Assembly (NCBI GenBank): GCA_001643675.2
Contig: LSRY02000030.1
Span: 854,501 to 918,500, forward strand
Direction: 5' to 3'
DNA: 64,000 nt
Source of the DNA: Monocercomonoides exilis
Taxonomy: Eukaryota > Preaxostyla > Oxymonadida > Polymastigidae
Positions within the stretch are counted from its first letter, which is position 1. Each line of letters begins with the position of its first letter. Below the pieces are notes generated by a model that saw only the letters and a list, made by a program, of their open reading frames with translations, was not told the DNA's origin and ran no database searches. This document shows, piece by piece, positions 1 through 11,300 of the stretch. Made by a program: the position numbers and the translations under genes.

Positions 1-190
1 ATACAGAACATCATCGAGCATACAGAATCTTTTGTTAAACAGATAATGAAGTAAAGTGAAAGATTATATTCTCCAAATAATCAAGAAATCATCTCTTTTT
101 CAAAGACTTATTCAACGCCAAGTCTTTGCTGATGGCATTCCAGCAGATTTCGTTCAAAATGTCAATGCGATTGTTATTGAGGCCTGCTGA
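1..190 (+). CDS. 3' end of an unrecognised gene (partial, two exons)
   Basis: The gene enters from outside the window. Bases 1-50 read open in frame 1 and stop at a possible donor GTAAAG at 51. An acceptor CAAAG ends at 105. Joining 50 to 106 is in phase 2 and gives about 44 residues ending in a TGA at 188-190; the last residues are VNAIVIEAC. Without splicing a TAA follows at 52. The donor is not the GT(T/A)TG form seen in other introns here, which is why confidence is moderate. The product looks helical and I do not recognise it. Confidence 0.45.
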
Positions 191-1013
191 GTGTCTCGCT
201 CTGCTCGCTTCTTCCATTATTCAATCCCCAATTCCCTTTCCTTTTCCACAAAACAAACATTCTATAAAAAATCACTGAAAACAAGTCCTGCGCAAAAGAT
301 ATGCCAAGTGCACTTCATTTCCATCGAAATGAACAAGGGGCGCAATTCAATCTTTTGGTTGTTCTCCTCGCTTTTTCTGCATCTTACTTGTGTTATTTTT
401 CATTCAAAATATTGAAGCTGATGTCGCGTCATATGTTTTGTAATATATAACCAAGTTCAAATCTCATACAATTTTACCCATCAATTCACTTTTCGCAAGC
501 AATCGATGCAAACATCCACTCGCTCCTTCATCTGCAAGCAAAATCCCTGTTCTTCTGCAGTGCAATAACTCACATGATTGCATCTGTGTCCGTGTGATCA
601 AGCATCTCAGACATTCTCATATTGAAGAAAAACATCAAGCAAAAATCTTCACTTATATAATTATAGGTTGAAAACCCTTATTTATTTGCTCAAAAAGGAG
701 AATATTTTTTTTCTCTGATTTGCTTGTTTTGATGCAAAAGTCATTGAAGGAAAAAGAGGTTTAGACTCCTGTGCTAATGTTCATTATATTTGTTAATTTT
801 AATTCTTTTGATGCGAATTTTTAACAACAACTCTGAAAAACGAATTTATTTGTAATTTTTGATTCATTTTGTCATTACACAGTCGAATTCAAAAAGTCAA
901 ATTTTACAAAGTTTGCAATATTTTTGTAAGAAATGAATGGTTGAATGAACAAATGATGTTTTTTAATTTATTTTATAATTTTCAATTTTTTTTCAGAGAA
1001 ACTCTCTCAACTG
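191..1013. other. Intergenic stretch, no gene seen
   Basis: AT-rich sequence with no supported coding region. The 74-codon frame at 191-415 has no coding character. A pyrimidine tract with CAG ends at 997, just before the ATG at 1014, so a 5' leader intron of the next gene is possible. The frame is also open from 998 into that ATG, so an upstream exon cannot be excluded. Confidence 0.6.
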
Positions 1014-2311
1014 ATGAATTCTACTGAATCCGAGCAGAAACAAACAATTATTGAAATAAATGAAATGATTGATGAAATGTATAAATTTGAATTATGTTCT
1101 ATTTTCAATGTTGAAATATTCAACAAAATTCATGAAATGATTGAAAAAAAGAAGTTTCCATTGGAGAATACAATTCTGTTATTGAAACATGTTGGATTTT
1201 GGAATGTGATGGAACATTTGCATATTTGTGGGTTTGTGGAATCTTCGTTGAGCAAAAGATTTGAGAAGATGATAATTGAAGAAGAAAAGAAAACAGAGGA
1301 AAAGAATGAAAAATTACTTGTTGACCTTTGCGAATGCTATCTTTTGCTTAAGGAATATCCTTCTCTGAAATATATATCAATTTGTTTGCCTTTCCTTCTT
1401 AAAGTTGCCTCGGAGAAAGAGGAAAACGAGGAGACTCAAAAAGAAGTGGAAATGGCTTTATTTGCATTAAGTAGCATCGAAGGATATTGTGTTTGAGCAT
1501 TTCAATTTTCTTTTGACATTTTTCAATTTTTTTCTAATTTTTTTCATAGGAAGTTAAAAGAGAATTGTATTTGAATGAAATCAAAGAGATCATTCAATAT
1601 CATCAAGAGCAACGCAATCTGACTCAACTTGCATATCAATCTGCTTGGATGTTTTTAATACACAGATTATGCCGCGATGAACACTTCGAAAGAGTTTTTG
1701 TGAACGAGCTTCATTTCTCAAGAGAGGCAAGAAGAGAATTGGAAGAGCTGGCAAAATGTGCGGATTGGAAGAGAGGGAAAGGAAATGAAGGAGAAAAAGA
1801 AGCAAAAGAAGAGCTTATTTTGATTGGATGGCTCCGAATATTGGGGCTTTGTCTTGTATTATTCCAATCGACGTCTGAAAAACATATTCTTATTGGAGGT
1901 ATTGTTCATGTATTTCGAGCAGCAAAGGACAATTATGGAGATATATACGAGAATTGCTTTAATTTGCTTGGGGAAACAACATATCAAGGAGCCATGAAAG
2001 TTGATTACTTGTTGAAAGGCGGAGCCATTAATGCTGTTTTGGAGGAGATGAAGAGGCCAACGCTGAATAATAGTATGAACTGTGAATTCTTAGAATTTTT
2101 AGATTCAATTTCGGAGGAAATCAAAGATAAGAACATATTTGAAAGGAAAGACGCGAAAAGAAAAATAGTCAAAATGGAGTTATGTGAAAAGATGGAAGAA
2201 GAAGGATACGAAGACATCATTACAAGCTTTTATGGAATATTAATGTATTTTCAAAGAAATTATTCTAGTTTAACAGATAGGGATCTTTCTGATTTTTTAG
2301 TGAGCTTTTGA
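1014..2311 (+). CDS. Helical protein of a multicopy family, two exons
   Basis: Exons are 1014-1490 and 1550-2311. The 59-nt intron starts GTTTGAGC and ends TCATAG, and the join is phase 0. The product is about 412 residues with TGA stop, rich in Lys, Glu and Leu, predicted all-helical and soluble, with no signal peptide or membrane helix. Its regular Leu-rich helices resemble an armadillo/HEAT-like fold, but I see no diagnostic motif and assign no function. The call as a real gene is strong because two related copies occur in this window: one at 20976-21412, with an intron of the same length and same first eight bases, and one decayed at 22375-23010. Conserved blocks are NLT.LAYQ.AW.FL and E..RELEEL. 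An upstream coding exon is possible because the frame is open back to 998. Confidence 0.75.
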
Positions 2312-3057
2312 GAAAATACATTGAATTTTGTAACTCTCTTTTGATTTTTCTTTCTTTTTTTTATTTATCTCACAAAATCGAAAACATTTGAGCAAATTTT
2401 AAAAAACTTTTTTTCTTAACTTTGAAAAGAAGCCAAATAAATGAATGAATGAATAAGTTGAATTAAAAAATAAATAAAAATAAATAAAAAGAGTGAAAGA
2501 AAAAGAAAAAAATCGTAAGAAAAATATGTAAAACTTGCAAAATCTATTTGTAAAAATGCTGAAGTTTATTCCCTGGTTTTCAGCAGCTGGAAAACAAAAA
2601 AACGGACCAATAAATGTAAAAGACTCATTGAAAAGATGACCATTTGTATAGAAGGATGTTTCACTATCTTTGAATCGCATCAGTTTAATTTATAGAGTTA
2701 ATAAATATTTTGAAGTTCAAGGTTTATTTCCGGATGTAATAATTTTGTTTTTTCTGATTATTAAATTTCCTTTTGTTTTTATTCAATGGAATTCTTACGA
2801 ATCAAAATCGTAAGAGTAATATTCTCAGCATTAAATTTCTCAAACATTAATTTTCATTTGCCCATAAATTTGATGGAAATGATAGGCAAAAATCAACATA
2901 TTTATAATAAAACAAATTAAAAAAAAAATAATGAATATCCGTTCATATTCTTTCGCGATGAAAATAAATGCAAAGAAAGTGAAGTGGGTAAAGGCAAAAT
3001 AATGAGGAATAAATGAGTTTAAGAAAAAACACGTGAAGAAATTAGTACCGTATTTGC
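2312..3057. other. Intergenic stretch between convergent genes
   Basis: AT-rich spacer between the ends of two genes that converge. It has short A and T runs. The minus-strand open frame at 2399-2680 is AT-driven (Phe-rich) and I do not believe it. Nothing else is seen. Confidence 0.6.
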
Positions 3058-6000
3058 TTACCCTCTGCCTCCAAATCCATCATCGTCATCTTCTGGCGGA
3101 GGGGCAAGATCTTCCTCATCCATTCCCCTTTTCCCTTTCTTCCCTTTCTTTCCTCCTTTTGGTGCTTCTTCTTTCACCTCCTCCTCTTTGACTTCTCCTC
3201 TACCTCCAAATCCATCGTCCTCATCTTCTGGTGGTGGAGCAAGATCTTCTTCTTCTTCTCCTCTCCTCTTCTTTCCTTTCCTTCCTTTCTTTTCGTTCTT
3301 CTTTCCTTCTTCTTTATCTTCAGTTTTAATCTCCCCTCTTCCTCCAAATCCATCGTCCTCGTCTTCAGGAGGAGGAGCAAGATCCTCTTGTTCTCCTTTC
3401 TTTCCTCCCTTTTTCCCTTTCTTTCCAGATTTCTGCTCTTCAACATTCTCTTCCTTCTTAACTTCTCCTCTTCCGCCAAACCCATCATCATCATCTTCTG
3501 GTGGAGGGGCAAGATCTTCTTCCTCTCCTCCTCTCTTCTTCCCCTTCCGATCTTTCTTTCCTCCTTTTGGTGCTTCTTCTTTCACCTCCTCCTCTTTGAC
3601 TTCTCCTCTGCCTCCAAATCCATCATCATCATCTTCTGGTGGGGGTGCCAAATCAACATCCTCCTTCCCTTTCTTCTTTCCTCCTTTTTTCCCTTTCTTT
3701 TCTGTCTTCTGTGCTTCTTCATTCTCCTCCTTCTTGACAGCTCCTCTTCCTCCAAATCCATCATCTTCATCCTCCGGTGGAGGAGCAAGATCCTCTTGTT
3801 CTCCTTTCTTTCCTCCCTTTTTCCCTTTCTTTCCCGATTTCTGCTCCTCAACATTCTCTTCCTTCTTAACCTCTCCTCTGCCTCCAAACCCATCGTCCTC
3901 GTCTTCTGGAGGAGGCGCAAGATCTTCTTCTCCTCCTCCTTTCTTCTTCCCTCCTTTCTTCCCTCCCTTTTTGCCTTCTTTCCCTTCGTTCCTTTTCTTG
4001 TCCTCTTCTGCTGCTTTCTTCCTCCTTTCTTCGTCTTTTGACTTCTTCGCTTTCCTCTCCTCTTCCTGCGCCTTGTTCAACGCATCCAAATCTGCCTGGA
4101 TCTTCCGCAGCCTCTCCTCCTCTGCTTTAATACTCTTCTCTTCTTCCTCTTTCTTCTTCCTCTCTGCCTCTTCCTTCTTCCTTCTCCTCTCCTCTTCTTT
4201 CTTGCGCAGAATCTCTTTCTCTTCTGCAATCTTCTTCGCTCTTTCCTTTTGCCTTTCTTGTTCTTCTTTCTTCTTTCTTGCTTCTTCTTCTTCCTTCTTC
4301 TTCTTTCTTGCCTCGGCTTCTTCCCTCTTCTTCCTCTCTTCCTCTGCTCTTTCTGCTTCCAGACGCTTCTGCTCCTCCAACATAAGCCTCCTCCTCTCCT
4401 TCTTCTGCTCTTTTCTGATCTGCTTCCTCCTTTCTTCTTCAATCTCCTCTGGTGTCTTTGTCACGCCTTCTTCTCCTTCTCCTTCCTCCTCTTCTTCCTC
4501 GTCTGCCTTTGATGGCACAGACGATGATGATGCTGATGCTGATGATGAAGCTGATGCTGATTCTGACGGCACATTCGACGACGATGCTGATTGCGAAGCT
4601 TTTTGCTTCTTTTTGCTCTTTTCTGCTTCTTTTCTGGCTCTTTTCTCTTTCGCGGTTGATTTGTCCTCCATTTCTGCTCTTTCTTTCTCTCGGAAATATT
4701 CTATCTCTGGAAGTATGTTGCACATACGAATCATACCATCTTCAGAACCAGATGCAATTCTTAGTGAATAATATTAAGCATTAATTTTTGTTCATAATCA
4801 TCGCATTCGAATTTTCACCACAAATTTCACAATCCAATAAAAATAAATGAATATTCAAAATTAATTAATTCATTAATAAAAATAAAAATAAAATTAATAA
4901 ATAAATCGTATTTCTTTCATTTATTAAAAATTCAAACCTTGTTCCGTCATTCGAAACAGCAATGGTGTTTATTGGACCAATGTGACCTTTCAACGAGCCA
5001 ATCATCTCTTCTGTTACTAAGTCAAATATGAACAGACGGAATTTATCAGCAGATGTTATTGTTGTTGTCACAGTTGATTTTTCTTTGGTTCCTCCTCCAA
5101 TCACAAGCTATTTCAAATTCACATTTTAGAATATGATATGTTGAAGTTATTTGTTTATTTTTTTAATTATTGAAAAAAAACATTAAAGAAAATTTCGAAT
5201 TTAAAATTTTAATAAATAATAAAGCATACATATTCTTTTTCCAATGAAAAATCACCTGCAGATAGAGGAATTGTGCCCGTATACTTTCTTATGACTTCCA
5301 AAGTGTTGGCATCCCACAATTTTGCTGTTCCATCAAATGACGTTGATAAAAACGCTGTTCCATCACTGGATACTTTAATGGACGTTGTACGTTCCGCATG
5401 TGCATCAAGTTCCAGCTTCATATCACATGTTTTCACATCCCAAACAGAAATTTTTCCGTCTGGATGTCCAAATATCACACTTTCGTTCAATTGTACCCAT
5501 CCTCCACAAATGACTTCATCAAATCCAGTTACCATAAACGCCTTTTCAGGTCTAAATTCCTCACTAGATTCATCGGATAAGTTCGATAGATCCGGAAAAT
5601 CGATAATATAGCACATGCTTGGTTGACGGACTTTTCCACTTACGATCATAATCCGACTATCTCCAAAAGAAAGCTTAAATTATTAACAAAATTTCTGGTA
5701 TTAAACAGTTAAATATATATATGTTTAAAAACCTTTACAAGTCTGACAGGAGCTCCAAGTTCCCAGCTAAGCAAACGCTAAACATGTCACACATCAAATG
5801 GATTGAAAAAGTGAAAACAAAAAACTACAAACTCTTCCTGTAGACACTTCCCAAAATTGAACGTTATATTCTCCTGTTCCAGTTATCAAATATTTTGTAT
5901 TTTCTATTTTTTGAAAAATTCATTTTTTAATCAAAATTTTCGAGTAGAAAATCAATATACGAATAAAATACATACGAGTAACTGCTATACTGAAAACTGC

Positions 6001-6177
6001 TCCATTTTCGCCATCTGCCTTTCCAGCAGATTGCCCATTTCTTGACCACCAAAATGACACTTTGTTATCTGTTGAAGCAGTGAACAACAAATCTGAATCA
6101 TAATTAAAAACTATATCATTGATGGGCCGACTATGTCCATGAAAAACATAGGGCGTTATCCCTCTCATCACCTCCAT
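3058..6177 (-). CDS. eIF3i: Translation initiation factor eIF3 subunit I with a long charged repeat tail
   Basis: eIF3i is a WD40 propeller subunit of cytoplasmic eIF3, which acts at the 40S ribosome. Six exons join in consistent phase: 6177-5976, 5903-5833, 5777-5733, 5673-5230, 5107-4938 and 4759-3058. The introns are 72, 55, 59, 122 and 178 nt; donors are GTATGT, GTTTGT, GTTTTT, GTATGC and GTTTGA. The total is 877 residues with TAA stop. Family signatures are an N-terminal GHSRPINDIVFN, then LLFTASTDNKVSFW, LITGTG, FGHPDGKISVWD, VIGGG followed by a TTT-type stretch, KGHIGPINTIAVSNDG and ASGSEDGMIRM. The first 330 or so residues match the usual length of the family (about 325). The remaining 545 residues are an addition: an Ala/Ser stretch, a Lys/Glu coiled-coil block (about nt 4000-4480), then seven repeats of an acidic DLAPPPED unit. 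The joining exon 4759-3058 carries both the last WD40 blade and the tail, so the tail is part of the same protein. Confidence 0.9.
3061..3940 (-). repeat. Seven tandem repeats in the eIF3i tail
   Basis: The core unit DLAPPPED(E/D)DDGFGGRG occurs seven times, separated by Lys/Glu/Gly-rich linkers, with a period of about 40-45 residues. The last unit ends exactly at the stop codon. Two longer blocks containing the linker VEEQKSGKKGKKGGKKGEQE recur almost unchanged, which suggests recent duplication of pairs of units. The segment is strongly purine-rich on the coding strand. Confidence 0.9.
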
Positions 6178-6513
6178 TTTTATTGATTAAACTGAATTAG
6201 GGAATTTATTTGCTTTCAAAAATTTTATAATAATTTAGATCAACATGAAACATATTTTTAAGGGAATTATATGAGATAGAAATAAATTTTAGAAAATTGC
6301 TTTAACTTCAATGTGACAATTAAATCATATTATAAGTGTCAAATTACAAACTATTTTGAACACTGGTATTTCAAAGAAAGCAAATTCTCAAATTTTAATA
6401 TCTTCCATTTTTCATCATTATTTATCTATTTATTGCATTTATCGAAAAATTATGAATTTTTCATTTGGGATGAAATATCAGGTTTTGTGAAAAAAATAAA
6501 AATTAGTTCCAGT
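6178..6513. other. Upstream region of eIF3i
   Basis: AT-rich sequence upstream of the eIF3i start codon on the minus strand. No coding region and no recognisable promoter element. Confidence 0.5.
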
Positions 6514-7180
6514 TACACCAAAAATTATTCAACATCGAAAAAGTTTAATTCAAGATCGAAAATTATTATTCGAAATCGGAAAACTTTAATTCGAAATCGA
6601 AAATTTTTTGTCTTGAAATATATTGAAAAAAATTTCAAAATTCAAACTCATGTCAGTTGCTTTTCTTTCAGTTATTGATCTGAGAAATTTGTCAATTTCA
6701 ATTTGAAAAAATTTTTTTGATGTTTTTTTATTGTTTGATTGTGCACAATTGCGTGAAATTTCAAACTGAAATAAAATGTTTATTAACTCTTCACATGTGC
6801 TCAGAATATAATAAGCAATTTTTGCGAAAAATAATAGTGATAGGATAGTTCATGATCTTGTTTTGTGCACAAAATATAAAAATTCATTTCATTTCCTGAA
6901 AATAAAATGTTTTGTTTTTCATTTATTGTATTGGAAACCGATGGAATAAAACATTTTCAATCTTGAAAATGATCAAAGAAACAATTGATATCAGTCTTTA
7001 TCATAGAAAACAGTTGTTTAATAAGAAAGAAAAACATTATTAATTAATAAACATTTGTCACTATTAACACTTGTTTCAATAAAACTTTTTTGGTCTTGAC
7101 TTTAATTGAAATTATTAACAAATTATTAACTTTTTCGATTTTGAATTAAAGTTTTTCGATCTTGAATAATTTTTGGTGTA
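6514..7180. repeat. Inverted-repeat (MITE-like) element with TCGAA boxes
   Basis: The left end starts TACACCAAAAATTATTCAA and continues with repeated ATCGAAAA/TTAATTC boxes to about 6600. The right end (about 7128-7180) is its inverted complement, so the two form imperfect terminal inverted repeats of 50 bp or more around an AT-rich core without coding potential. Related ends occur at 17306-17930, 24238-24312 and 42718-43322. No target duplication could be identified with confidence. It is either a non-autonomous transposon or another dispersed repeat. Confidence 0.55.
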
Positions 7181-7363
7181 TTTTTTGTAATTAAATCATA
7201 ACAAGTGTTATATTCAAATGAAGAATAAGTATTGAAAATTGATAAAATGAAGATAAATGAAAGAAATTGTTGAGTGGAACAAAATTCATAATGCAAAAAA
7301 TTTATTCCCATTTGTTTTTGACACCCATTATTTAAATAATTCAACCAAAACCAACTTATCAGA

Positions 7364-7838
7364 ATGTTTTCTGATTTATACTTGCTTAAATCTGAAAAAG
7401 AAGAAATTGAGCGAATTGACGATGCACTGATACAACATTTAAAAAGGTTATTTTTTTCTTTTATGTTGATTGAAACAAGTTCTTATCAAAATAGCACAAA
7501 AAATGAAGCAGAAGAAAATGAAAGAAAATGGCTTGATGAACACATTAAACTTCATGGTGAAATTTTTACTGCAACTTATATTCCTGACAGTTAGCGAATT
7601 TTTGTTTATTGTTTATTTTTCTGAATCAATTCATTTAATTTAAACTTTTGTTGCAGAACCAAGGTTTTTCACTGTTCAGAGCACTAACAAATATGCCCAA
7701 AGTCTTGGAAGGAGTGCAAAACTGATCGATGCGACGGAACTTGTATTTAGTAATATTGCTGCAACTGAAAGAGCAAAACGAACTTTTGAATTATCGTTAA
7801 GGCCATCAGCTAAAAAAGAAAATACAATAAAAAAATGA
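7364..7838 (+). CDS. Small multi-exon hypothetical protein
   Basis: The model begins at ATG 7364. An intron at 7590-7656 (GTTAGC to GCAG, phase 1) joins an exon ending in IPD to one starting PRFFTVQSTNKYAQSLG, with a TGA stop at 7836-7838. A further 48-nt intron at 7447-7494 (GTTATT to AATAG) is possible. It is a multiple of three, so the frame is open with or without it; it removes a Phe-rich segment unlike the rest. The product is about 128-144 residues, charged and helical, without signal or membrane segment. I do not recognise it. Support is the phase match and coding-like composition of the last exon. Confidence 0.5.
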
Positions 7839-8333
7839 GAGAACAATTTTCATATTAAATAGGAAGACACAAATTATGATGAAATTTCTCGGTATTCGTG
7901 TTTGATGCTTTGAGTCGAGAGTTTATCACAAATAATCCTTGAGAAACTAGCTGAGCATCTTTTACAAACATTTTGGTAATAAGCATTCGACTTTAAAAAA
8001 GAATTTTGCTGAAAACCTTGCTTTATCATTTATATTGCTATTTTGATGGATTAAAGCTGAATTATAGTTATATTTTTTCAAATTTTATAAATTTTATTTC
8101 CATTCACAATTCCGTGAAAATTGAACAAATTAATATTTTTTTTTTTATTTGCATCTGACTATTATAATAGTTGTAATATATTGAATCGAATGCAATTATG
8201 AAAAATCAAGTTCAAAATTTCTTTCACCCGTTATAAATATTTTATGATTATAAATTACATCTTTAATTTGTTGGAGCATGTTATACATTAATATTTTGCT
8301 ATTTTTATCTATAAATAGCAAATGTCTTTGTGA
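7839..8333. other. Intergenic stretch
   Basis: AT-rich spacer between a small gene and a decayed surface-protein gene, including an A/T run near 8140. Nothing coding is seen. Confidence 0.5.
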
Positions 8334-11300
8334 ATGTTCCACTCTCACTCGGCATCCAATACCCAGACATTATTATTTTGCGTTGATAATTCAACCTTGA
8401 GATTACATAAGCTATCCTTTTTAACAGTGAAAAATGAAAGCATTGCATTCTTCAAGAAAAATACATTTGCAGAGCTTGTTAATTGCGTTCTTGCTCCTTC
8501 TTCATTGGGAGTTAACAGTCCATTTTTTACTTTTGACAGTACCTCGCAGTTTTACAATTTTACAATTTTAACGAAGCAAATTCAAATAGCTTATACGCCT
8601 ATTTTAAGTGAGCTTTGCACAAATTCTGAAATAAAGACTTCTACTGGAAGTTCAGCATCGTTTTTTGATTCAAAATTTTCTTCGTTAACAATTGCAGCTC
8701 CCTGCTCCTTGCTTTCATGCTATGCAGTTAATTCAGTCGGTATATTTCATTGTGAATTTAGGAATATTTGTTCAACTGCGAATCATTATGCAAATGATGA
8801 TTCTTCTTGCATTGTTTCAATTAGCAGTTGCATTTTTTCTGCTGTTGAAAATCCATTTTATCATACAATTATTGATTCACGATTTTCGGAACAATTAAGC
8901 GCTTCAAATTCATCTTTCGAACGATGTACTGTACTTTATCAAAACCGTACATACATGTCAGGAGGAACAAAATCATTTCTTGATATCGCCTTTTCATTTA
9001 ACGGAGGCTATGCTCAAGGAGGGGCAATCTGTGCAAAAGGTAGTTCTGATGTATCGATTGATAACTGCTTATTCGACAAATGCAAAGTGATTGGTTACGA
9101 TAACTGATCTGGCAGAGGTGGAGCTTTGTTTTGCGAAAATGGAAAAAGTGTTGTTTCTTACTCAAATTTTACAAATTGCACTGGAAACTACGGAGATGGA
9201 GCTATTTCTTTTTGGTTTGGAGCAAAGTGTATTTTGCATAAATGTCAAATTGTTAATTGCAGCGGTTTGCGTCATTTCGGAGGAATGAATTTAGAACAAG
9301 CACCTGAAAAGGAGTCTCAAATTTCAGAATGCGAATTTTCTCATTGCTTGTGTTCAGGCAGTGATGGTAATTGCGTTGGCTGTGGAGATGCAATTGGAAT
9401 AGTTTTTTCACCGAGTCATCTGAAGATTTTTAGCACCAAATTCATGAACAACTTAGCGAATAGAAACGGAGGTGCAATCATGTTCTACTTAGCTCAACAA
9501 ACATCTTCGTTTGCATTCCGTTTTCTGTTTTTCAGTAACAATTCAGGGCGGAGTCAAGGAGGAAGTGATATTTTCTCAGACAATAATTTTGCTGGAAAGT
9601 TGAATTCGTCTCAGTTTGAAGCATGCTATTCGTTTTCGGTGGATCATCGCTTTATATACTGCAGCGGCAATGGATATTATGGAAGCATTTCAAACAGACC
9701 TGATTGGCTCCCGACTCCGAGTTTTCCGAACCTTTATGTGAAAAATGGAAGGCATGACACAAATGATTGTGGCAATTCCACCGAAAACAAGGAGTGCGAA
9801 ACATTTAGATTTGCTATAACCCGCTGGACACCCATATTTGACCAGAAGATTATTATCAACGAGGGAATTTACACTGAGACCTCACTGAACATTTCAGACA
9901 GAGTGATTGTGGCAGTCTCCCGAACATCAATTCCAAAGATTGTCTCAAACGTTGATTCTGGCACATTTTGTACGATCACAAACGGATCGTTTTTCGCTTC
10001 AAATTTTATTTTTGTGCACAACTCGTCAGCTTCTTCAAATGCGATATTGTTTTCGATAAGCGAAGCAGGTGGAGTGCTGAAGCTTGTCAAAAGCACAGTG
10101 ACAGCTGAAAGCGGACAAGGCACTTCCTTTTCGAAGTCGCTTTTTGTGATAAACGATGGACATTTAATCCTTGACCAGGCTACAATCACAACAATAAAAA
10201 CTTTGATGCCTGCTTTATCTCTTATTTCTCCGAGGGAATTTACTACAACGCAGACAACGTTTTCTCAAATCAGTCGAACAAACGGGAATGGCAGCATCAT
10301 CGAAGTCACGCTGGAGACAGGGAAAACTCTGTCATTGGTTAACTTTTCTCTTACTGAATGCAGCTGCAGCGAAGGAAATGGAGGAGGAATGTGGGTTTAT
10401 ATGAAAGCTGGCTCATCTTTCAGCCTGGGAAATGCCACTGGTGCGTCTGTTTCTGGTAGAAAGTCCAATGCGAATGAGGTCATGGGCTTCACATCGTGTG
10501 CAGCAAACAGCGGATCGCAGCCGAAATATGGTTGCGGTGGAGGAGTGTATCTGTACTTGGAGAACAATGCAAATAATTTCATGTTCAAACAAGTGTCTTT
10601 TAGTGGCTGTACTGCACAGAGAGGTACAGATATTTTTATTAACGCAAATGATCTATCAGCAGTTATCACAAATGCAACTATTGCGTTCGGACCTGATCTT
10701 TCCAGCAGTGATGAGCTTCGTGGATATGACAGATTATCGTTGGCAGAAACATTCGCCATTCCTTTGCTGATTTATCTGAAGCCATTTACAAGTCCAGCTT
10801 GTGTTGGTGGCTCATTCAAAGCAGATATCAATAAGTGTGGATTTCCTTCGCTCCCATGCTCAACAATTAACTTTGCAGTAACTGCACACTTTTCTTCAGC
10901 GAAAGTTGAGATCCTGCTTGTTTCTCCTTTCAGTTTCGATGCAGAATTGAAGATAGAAACGAATGAATGGGATATTTCAACAGCAGCGCAGGGAACAGTG
11001 TTTGATGTCACTTTTATTTCACAAACGGCTCAAGCAGGATTTATTGAGTCATCCGTTTTATTGACAATAACCAACATTACTTTTTCTGTTCTTCAGTCAC
11101 TCACAATCCAAAAGACACTTTTTCTTTGTTCTTCAAATACTTTGAATGTCATTAACTGCGGATTAACAACAGCTGCTGGAATTCTATCGATTAAATTTTC
11201 ATTTGTCAAAATTATTTCGGGGAATTTTTTCCTCATGAATTTTGCTGCTTCTTCTGTTTCTTTCGAAACTGCTTCTTTCATTACTGCGTCTTTGGGGCCT

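Noticed and set aside
2399-2680. 93-codon minus-strand frame
   Set aside because: Phe/Ile-rich product of AT-rich DNA, no splice sites or relatives.
3188-4771. Long plus-strand frame of 527 codons, Ser/Pro/Phe-rich
   Set aside because: It is the antisense shadow of the purine-rich eIF3i tail. The minus strand continues a recognised protein with proper introns, and the plus-strand frame has no independent support.
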